DNA of 64,000 nt from Perca fluviatilis. Its lineage: Eukaryota > Chordata > Actinopteri > Perciformes > Percidae. The stretch lies in the NCBI RefSeq assembly GCF_010015445.1, contig NC_053112.1:7952903-8016902 (forward strand), in the 5' to 3' direction. The notes below the pieces were generated by a model that was given only the letters and a program-made list of their open reading frames with translations, searched no databases and was not told where the DNA came from. The position numbers and the translations under genes were made by a program. This document shows, piece by piece, positions 11,731 through 64,000 of this stretch (position 1 is its first letter; the number at the start of each line of letters is the position of its first letter).

Positions 11731-13224
11731 TTAAAGCTACAGTGCGTAGTTTCTGTCGCCCCCCATGAGGAATGTACAGTCGGCCTCCAGTGACCGTGCA
11801 CGCGCCTCCGCCCCACTCTACTCCACACAGTTGCTAGTAGCCAAGGAGGACACGGAGGATCAAAACATGATGGAAGATATTGCTTTTTAAAGCTACGGTG
11901 CGTAGTTTGCACTGTTCTTTCCTAGTTAAATGTGTGGTGTTTATTTTTGTGAGTTTAAGTGCTGCTCTGTATTTTTGTCTAATCTATGCATGTCCCCATA
12001 GGAAAATGTAAATGCAGGTTTTGATGTTAGAGAAATTAACTGAAGGAGCAAGCGTCTTAAATGCATCACCTTTTTTATACTATATGTGAAACTGTGCATG
12101 TTTTAATGTGTATTTAAGCAGGTTTTCCACTGCTGTTTGAAATTTTCTGAGTGTTTGCTGTTGTGCCGAGTGCAAAGGTCTTCTCTATTTAGGTTTACTC
12201 TGGATATGATTAGGACAGTCCGGGCCTGTATTGACCCGTTTACATATCTGTTCCTGTTGATTTCTTGCCTCTTGGGCCTATGATAGCCTCACATCTGTTT
12301 CTGAAGATGACGGCAGTGAAGACTGAGACACTGTTAACATCATTAGCTTTAGGGACTGTCACACTTAGACATTGGCAACCAAATGGCAAAAATAGAAGGC
12401 CCCCTCCCCAACCTCCCACCAGCCCACACACCTACAACCTAATGCGTGTTTTACAGTAACCGGAGCCGAGCTGGCGCGTGCATATGTGACGTCATGAAAT
12501 CGCCGTGACTATTTATTCCCGCGCTGGTGGTCGCGACACTGGTTGCAGTCTTCTCCTGAACACCGGTGGCGCTACTGAGCAAAGGCTGCTGACGTCGCTC
12601 TTTCTACTGGCTAGAAGAAGAAGAAAAAGGTCAACAACGGCAGAACTGGCAGCAGTGTTGCTGTCAATGCTTCGATCTGATTGGATGAGCTACTTAGTGG
12701 GACCGAGCCTTTCATTCACCATAAAAGAGCTCATTTTAACCCGGTAAGTCCTGGCATCCGGTTGTTGGCGAACTCATTCAGGCTTCCTGTTTCCGCTTTG
12801 TCGCACGCTGCTGAGAGAAAAAAAAAACCGTGCGCGACCTCGGCTCGCGCTCCATAAATCGGCCGCGCCGGCCGGATATTACATCATTTTGACGTCACGA
12901 TGTCGCGCGCCACCTTGGATGCGTCTAGTATATAACTGCTTTAAACCACTCCAAGCCTCCGCGCCTCCGCCCCTCCCCCACGCAGTTGCTAGTAGCCAAG
13001 GAGGACACTGAAGATTAAAAAAACATGATGGACTCTTCAGAAGAGGTCATTATCTTCACTCCAGACCGGACGCCACAATCTTCTGACCATAGTCATACTG
13101 AGAGATCCAGAGAGAGCTGTGTGGAGCGGATCGTCTGAATTAGCTTTGGAGCAACTCGTTTGGCAACGGCTTGAATGTTAACGGACGTTCATTAATATCC
13201 AAAAGTTACGCACTAGAGCTTTAA
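11731..13224. mobile_element. Composite of TTAA-flanked MITEs (GCTACRGTGCGTAGTTT family)
   Basis: A short copy begins at TTAA 11731 and a second begins at TTAA 11887. The matching end AAGTTACGCACTAGAGCTTTAA closes at 13224. The phrase GCAGTTGCTAGTAGCCAAGG occurs twice (about 11828 and 12982), showing two related pieces. A GC-rich block at about 12450-12960, with TGACGTCA-type sites, lies inside and may be a further insertion. Confidence 0.7.
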
Positions 13225-14680
13225 AGTGTCAGTAGCACCAAGTATCAAAAACTGTCGAGCGGCCGAAAGCCATCGTGAAAATGTCCGGTCAGATTTGTAA
13301 TCGTCCCGACTTCGGATTAAATTTTAAAATGTTGAGTTTTTTTTTATTTAGGCTTCTCACTTCTTCAACGTCTGCCTGCGTTTAAAGAACAATCACGTTA
13401 ACATTCCTCAACGTGAAGTATCCCAATAAAGTTTGAAACGATACCTCGGCCCTACACGTGTTCGGACTAGCTACACGACACGGGAACAGAATGGCCACAC
13501 CAGACTCTGACTGGGACTTTAGATTTTTTTTGACCATCCTTTGTTCAGGGACACATTTTTCCGAAACCCAGTTCAACTATGGAACCGGTTCCTACACAAC
13601 TGGCAGGAATCGGACCGGATTAGGACGCAAATTTCGGTCCCTCATTTCGGTTCCACTTAATGGGTCGACTGAAATATTTTCCCCTCTGTCGCTCCGAAAC
13701 AGACGTAAAAAAATATCACCCTCTCTCTGTAGTCTACCGTTGGCTAGTTACTGTAAATGTAGGCTACTTTTAAAATGCCACATTTCCCCCTCTGGGCTCA
13801 CCAAAACGGACGTAACAGCCTTTCTTTGATGTCATTTTTCAGTTTTTCAAGACTCGGTTTAGGAATCGGAAACGTTTTAAAAGTACCGGTTTGGCATCGG
13901 AATCGTAAAAATCCAAACGGTACCCAACCCTAGACATACATATACAGTTTTTGGAGTGAAGCTGGGTTAGTTTCCCTTGCTTCCAGTATTTGTGCTAAGC
14001 TAGGCTAAACATTTCCCGGCTCTCTCCGTACCGGATGCACAGGGATTGAAATGACCTTTTGGGTAAAACAGCACAAGAAATGTCAGACTGTTCTCTCCAC
14101 ATGAAGAAGTTGTAACTCCGTGTACGGTTTACTGCAGAGGCTACTCCCAATATTCTCCTTTAAACCTTTTAACTTCTGCTTCCGTATTTCCTGCGTTCAG
14201 AATATGAAACATTTTCATTTTCCGAAATTTGGATAAAACTGACCCTGTAATGCATCCCCGGGCGCGGCGGATGCGCCACGTTCCCGGCGGCGCCGTGGTT
14301 TTGTGTTGTCGTACCACACCGGGGGAGTGGCTCAGACGCGTGCCCGAATCTCAGGTCTTCATCGTTTTGGTAATTGCTTTTCTGCAGATTTGTGCATCTC
14401 CTCTGAAAGTAAGCAGTCTACATCCCGCTAGTTAAGTGGTTCCTTCCCTTCAGTCCAAGTGAAGTGACGTGATAAACGTTCGGGGATTCTACACAGGGGA
14501 GTTTTATTTTGAAATATTGACAGGATGCTCTAGCCGGTCCGCTCCCCGCACGGCCTGTTTCGCCCCCCGCGGCTCCGTCAGAAACAGACCTGTGGTGGGT
14601 TTTTTACAACGGAGCGGAGAGACGCTTCTGAGACGCGCTGCGTCTGCTGGATTCATCTCGGTGGCGGCCGCAACGCGCCT
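13225..14680. other. Intergenic, degenerate MITE-like DNA
   Basis: Fragments resembling hAT-MITE ends occur (for example AACGGTACCCAACCCTAG near 13917-13934). The open frames of 60-120 codons here have no recognisable domain. Confidence 0.45.
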
Positions 14681-14946
14681 AGGATTGGGCATCGAGAACC
14701 GAGCCCTACTTTGGAATCGGTTCAAAAATTGCGATTCCAGTAGAATCGTTTCTTCATTGGAATCGTTTGGAGGATTTGGTTTCAAATCTAAACACCGCTT
14801 CCCAATTTAATATGCGCAAGTTTTGGTTTCCAATAAAACTTTGCTCTTATTTGTGAAAATAGGCACGTGGCCCGTTTCAACTCCACCCCTCAAAGAATCG
14901 AGAATTTGAATCAGAATTGTTAGAAATCCAAACGATGCCCAACCCT
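14681..14946. mobile_element. hAT-type MITE (AGGRTTGGGCATCG family)
   Basis: The left end AGGATTGGGCATCG is the inverse of the right end CGATGCCCAACCCT type. ACGCGCCT occurs on both sides (14673-14680 and 14949-14956), consistent with an 8-bp target duplication within a base or two. Confidence 0.75.
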
Positions 14947-15641
14947 AAACGCGCCTGGTGAAATCTAGGGGCGATGTCTGCAATTTCAAATTTATTATTT
15001 TCATTTGACAGGAAGTGTATTTTCCAGCGGTCACATTTAATATGCTGCTTTTATAAATCACACAACGTGTGCATGACGGCAGAGTACACCAAACTTTACA
15101 CTGAGGAAGAATTTTAGAGCTCCGACTGCAGCTCGTTGAACAGGAATCTCTTCTAGTTTCTTCACTCCTGAAGACTGACTGAACAAAATCAGACATTTGA
15201 GGACATCATCTTGGGCTTCTTTTTTTCACCATTTCCTGACAGTTTATAGACCAAACAACTAATCCATTCATTCGAGAACAGAACCGACGGATTAAAATCG
15301 ACAACGAAAATAATCTTTAAGTTGCAGCCGTCGAGTATTTAATACTGATATTTAGGCAAGAGGCTTTGGTAATTAGAAAACACAACCAAGGATGAATTAT
15401 AATTGATCTATATCTGAAGACAGTTTTGAAAGGATGAGACTTTGTGGATCGCTAATAAAAGACGCTTAACTTGGCTTCTTTTCTGAGAGAGAAACTCGTG
15501 TGCAGGTGGTGACATCTCACCTCTCATTGGCTGGCTCAGAGACAAAAAAAAAACACAAATTCAAACAAACATCTGGAGTAGGGCTGCACAATATATCGGC
15601 ATTTCCTTTTTTTCTTTTTCAACTTCGCAATAATAATAATT

Positions 15642-16065
15642 AGGGATGCACCGAATCCAGGATTCGGCTTCTGATTCGGCCGAATATTGGGCTTTTTGAC
15701 GAATTTTCCCCCCACTGAACCGAAACCTACGCTTGAGCTACGCTGGCCGCCGTATTGACGGCGCCGTTGATTACGGGAAGGTGTTTACGTAGGTGGAGCG
15801 TTCAATGCAGTAGGCTGGGAGAAAGTGGAAAATGGAACTCGTGGCAGTACTTTCAGTCAAAAAGAAGGTCATTCAAGTCCAGCTACATGTTCAATCTGCA
15901 ATGCTGATTTGTCTCGTGGTGGCGAGGACCCTAAACAAATGAAAAATACACTGCCGTGGACATCGTTTACTTCATTACTGTGTTTACTGTGTTAATGGAA
16001 CAAGGATGGGAGTAGGATTCGGTATTTGGTGGAACCCCAACAATGGTTGGACTCGGTGCATCCCT
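15642..16065. mobile_element. hAT derivative with BED zinc-finger remnant (AGGGATGCACCGAATCC family)
   Basis: Terminal inverted repeats AGGGATGCACCGA and TCGGTGCATCCCT. Around 15877-15933 the plus strand reads TCSICNADLSRGGEDPKQM, a BED-type zinc-finger fragment (C-x2-C then RGG) as found at the N terminus of hAT transposases. The rest of the transposase is missing. A larger copy is at 43975-45323. Confidence 0.8.
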
Positions 16066-16308
16066 TATAATAATATTGCGAAAGGCTGCGACATATCGCG
16101 GAAGACACTGAGATTTTTGTTGTGTTAGTCGAAAGAAAATAGCAGAATCCCTTCATAATGTCACTTTTAGGGGTTCCCTTTATATGCGATTCAATGTTCA
16201 ATTGGTCTAATAAAAGAATGTTGGAAATTATTTACTTTCATTCGTTTTGAATTCAACGAGCTGTTTGTCGTATTTTAGCAGAATACTGAAAGCAGCAGAA
16301 CTGAGAAC

Positions 16309-16669
16309 TAGGGCTGTCCTCGACTAAAGAAATTCTCAGTCGACTAACACTTATAGGATTTTGTCGACTAATCGATTGGTTGATTTAATCGACAGAGCTG
16401 TGCGCTTTGAGAGGTGGTTAAGACTAGAAAAGCACGATATAAATGTAGTTAATTAACCATCTGTAAAACTGAGTTTCTCCACAATTAATCCTGCAAAAGC
16501 ACCACTTTAAATCTTCTGTTTACCATAAATTTGCTCAGAAGTTTCTTGGAAATGAGTAATTAAGCATGAATAAGCATAAAAAAAATGACTGATCGACTAA
16601 AGAAATCTTAGTCGACTAAGACCAAAACGACCGATTAGTCGACTAATCGACTAAGAGGTGGCAGCCCTA
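16309..16669. mobile_element. hAT-type MITE (TAGGGCTGYC/TCGACTAA family)
   Basis: Terminal inverted repeats with repeated GTCGACTAATCG motifs and perfect 8-bp target duplications CTGAGAAC at 16301-16308 and 16670-16677. Related copies are at 24711-25000 and 42598-42896, with a fragment at 27449-27598. Confidence 0.9.
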
Positions 16670-16856
16670 CTGAGAACACTTTAATATCTGTGCATTTATC
16701 GCAAGTAACATAGTTATCGCGCTACTTATCAGCGTGTGTGTGTGTGTGTGTGTTTTCCTCACACATTTGCCTCATATCGTGCAGCCCTATTCTGGAGATA
16801 TTCGAGCTTTTCTCCCGAACACATAAACAAAAAGAAAACCACCCAGACAGCCGCGG

Positions 16857-25834
<8,978 letters not shown>

Positions 25835-27110
25835 GACCTGGAAAAAGAAAAAGCGTCAAGACATCTGAGACCTTTCAGAGAAGACACCTGCACACATCTC
25901 TCTCTCTCTCTCTCAGACTGTCACACACGAACAACACCAATCACTCCAACTCCAAACTGACTGTTTTTTAAGTCGTCAAAAGACTGCAAAAGAAGCTGTA
26001 CGCCTCCCGCGTCACGTCATAGTGCTTTTAAATCCGATTCACCATCTCCATGACAATGTTTACCCTCCTGAGCGCAGCATCTTCTCTGTAGCTAGCTAGT
26101 AGCTAGCAAAGAAGTGAGCTAATATGTTTATTACTATGGTAAACACATTGAATACGCCTTTGCTGACAGTTTAAATATATATGTTATCGTAAAACTAACG
26201 TTTTTAACGCGTTAATGCAGTCTATAAGCCGGCTGGGTGCCACATTAGAGGAGGATTCCTGGACTGAGCTAACCGGCTAACTTAGCGCCAGAGGCAGCGG
26301 GCCTGGCGGCTCCAAACTTTTTAGCGGGATTGATCCGGTTCCTTAGCATTGCCGGTTGTAAATCGGTACTCACTGCATATCGTGCTGTTGCTCTCCCGTT
26401 ACTCAGTTACTGTGTAAAAGCTGGTGAGGTTTTAATTCAACTCGGTTCCCAGCTGAAGCTAAGCCGCTGCCTGTCGTTGCTCCATCGTGGTTTTCCGCCC
26501 CCCAGGTTAGCTACATCTTTGATGGGTAACAGCTGTCGATGATCTACTCGTCATCCTGGCTTTCCCTCATCATCACAAGGGTAACCCTATCGACGGTCTA
26601 CTGCCTATGTCTGGATAAGTCTTTTCCGTGCGCGGCGAAATTTGAACAAAACTGGACACCATAACCAAACAAACAGTTCATAATTTCTAATTAAATATCA
26701 ACTTTTGGGAGTGGTTCGTAGAAAATCACTGTTGGTCGGCTCTTGATGCAAAAAGTAAAAGCTAAAATTGTATCATAATAAGGGCCTTTTTTACATAATA
26801 ATAATAATAATAATAATTATAATATTAATAATATGCATCTATTGATCCAGATAGTTAGCGTTTTGTTGTTAAGTTTAAAAAACAATATTTAAATATTTAA
26901 AAAATAATAATAAATACAATTGTTTTGACGAAGGGCGGGACTTTCCGTGCACCCGTTGATGACGCATATTTCAAGCGACTGCACCGCGCGCTGTTTGCTG
27001 TTTGGTGAGGATTTTACAGTGTGGCTTGCTTGGCGGTGGTGATATTGTTTTCACGGTTACATCTCTACATATTTCTCTACCGTCGAGCAGCACGGGTTAC
27101 TACAGCAGGC
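25835..27110. promoter_or_regulatory. Head-to-head intergenic region, probable divergent promoters of taf5l and nup133
   Basis: 1.28 kb between the two start codons. Near nup133 a GC-rich strip (26930-27240) includes GGGCGGG (Sp1-type, 26934-26940), the overlapping GGGACTTTCC (26937-26946) and TGATGACGCA (ATF/AP-1-type, 26958-26967). No TATA box is evident. The middle has AT-rich repeats. Promoter function is inferred from position only. Confidence 0.5.
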
Positions 27111-63516
<36,406 letters not shown>

Positions 63517-63520
63517 GTAC

Positions 63521-63521
<1 letters not shown>

Positions 63522-63561
<40 letters not shown>

Positions 63562-63566
63562 ACATT
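63522..63566. repeat. (CA)n microsatellite after exon 19
   Basis: A CA run starting 4-6 bp after the nup133 exon 19 donor. Confidence 0.95.
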
Positions 63567-63567
63567 T

Positions 63568-64000
63568 TAACCATTTATTTATGTCCACATAAAGAAAAGT
63601 AGTACAGGGACACAAATATTACAGATGCAGTACAATACAAGACACAAACTCATGGGCCAGTGGCACGCAGCAGATTTTCACAATATCACTTACAAGCACA
63701 AAACTCACTTCTCGAGGGTATAGGTAGCACAATACTCAGTTCTTAAGGGTATAAGTAGCACAATACTCAGTTCTTAAGGATATAAGTAGCACAATACTCA
63801 GTTCTTAAGGGTATAAGTAGCACAATACTCAGTTCTTAAGGGTATAAGTAGCACAATACTCAGTTCTTAAGGATATAAGTAGCACAATACTCAGTTCTTA
63901 AGGGTATAAGTAGCACAATACTCAGTTCTTAAGGGTATAAGTAGCACAATACTCAGTTCTTAAGGATATAAGTAGCACAATACTCAGTTCTTAAGGGTAT
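63568..64000 (-). repeat. Inverted copy of the 31-bp minisatellite element
   Basis: TTTTAACCATTTATTTATGT, GTCCACATAA, GTACAGGGACACAAATATTA mirror the tail at 28101-28226. From about 63709 there are about nine copies of GCACAATACTCAGTTCTTAA, GGGTATAAGTA, continuing past the window end. In nup133 intron 19. Confidence 0.95.

Larger units (their letters stand above)
15579..16789. mobile_element. hAT-type MITE (TAGGGCTGCACRATAT family) carrying two nested MITEs
   Basis: Ends TAGGGCTGCACAATAT and ATATCGTGCAGCCCTA, with near-matching 8-bp flanks (ATCTGGAG and TTCTGGAG). The core matches the element at 45705-46234. It is interrupted at 15642-16065 and 16309-16669 by other families. A short GT tract lies at 16734-16752. 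Confidence 0.85.

Noticed and set aside
13458..13829. 123-codon open frame in intergenic DNA
   Set aside because: No recognisable domain, composition like the surrounding MITE debris, no splice or promoter evidence.
14229..14435. GC-rich 68-codon frame, possible CpG-island gene start
   Set aside because: No downstream exon or domain; adjacent to degenerate MITE sequence.

Overview
The window is genomic DNA from a ray-finned fish, most likely a percomorph teleost (inferred). The reasons are interrupted vertebrate-type genes with GT-AG introns, dense microsatellites, and abundant fish-type hAT, Tc1/mariner and TTAA-flanked non-autonomous elements. Three protein-coding genes can be reconstructed exon by exon. 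No prokaryotic features, tRNA or rRNA genes were seen.

Layout. (1) 355-4606, minus strand: the first five coding exons of a classical calpain, best matched to calpain-9 (capn9). The exon sizes are 204, 70, 119, 134 and 169 bp, and the rest of the gene lies left of base 1. (2) 4607-16856: intergenic. It holds a tandem segmental duplication, long CT/TA microsatellites, a 2.2-kb array of a 33-bp repeat (7127-9321) and many MITEs. (3) 16857-25834, minus strand: complete coding sequence of taf5l (five exons, 602 codons), the WD40 scaffold subunit of the SAGA acetyltransferase complex. (4) 25835-27110: a 1.3-kb head-to-head intergenic region that probably carries both promoters. (5) 27111-63516, plus strand: the first 19 coding exons (about 928 codons) of nup133, a scaffold nucleoporin of the Nup107-160 Y-complex. 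The remaining C-terminal exons lie right of the window. All exon phases join without a frameshift. In human, CAPN9, TAF5L and NUP133 all lie in 1q42, which supports the three assignments together.

The introns of nup133 and taf5l are filled with mobile DNA and tandem arrays. Several insertions can be dated relative to each other, because a second, uninterrupted copy of the host element is present in the same window. The clearest cases are two different hAT-type MITEs lodged one after the other at the same 8-bp target (CTAACTAT, three copies, 24703-25404); a palindromic MITE sitting in a BED-finger hAT derivative whose empty site is at about 15.79 kb; a Tc1 element with a frameshifted transposase inserted in one unit of a 38-bp minisatellite (59.2-63.2 kb); and several minisatellites that grew inside TTAA-flanked MITEs (47.5-48.6, 54.2-55.1 kb, and probably 52.8-53.5 and 55.4-56.8 kb). 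I found no previously unknown protein system. The most novel material is this MITE-to-minisatellite relationship and the nested-insertion record, plus a (TG)n tract standing in for the polypyrimidine tract of nup133 exon 16.
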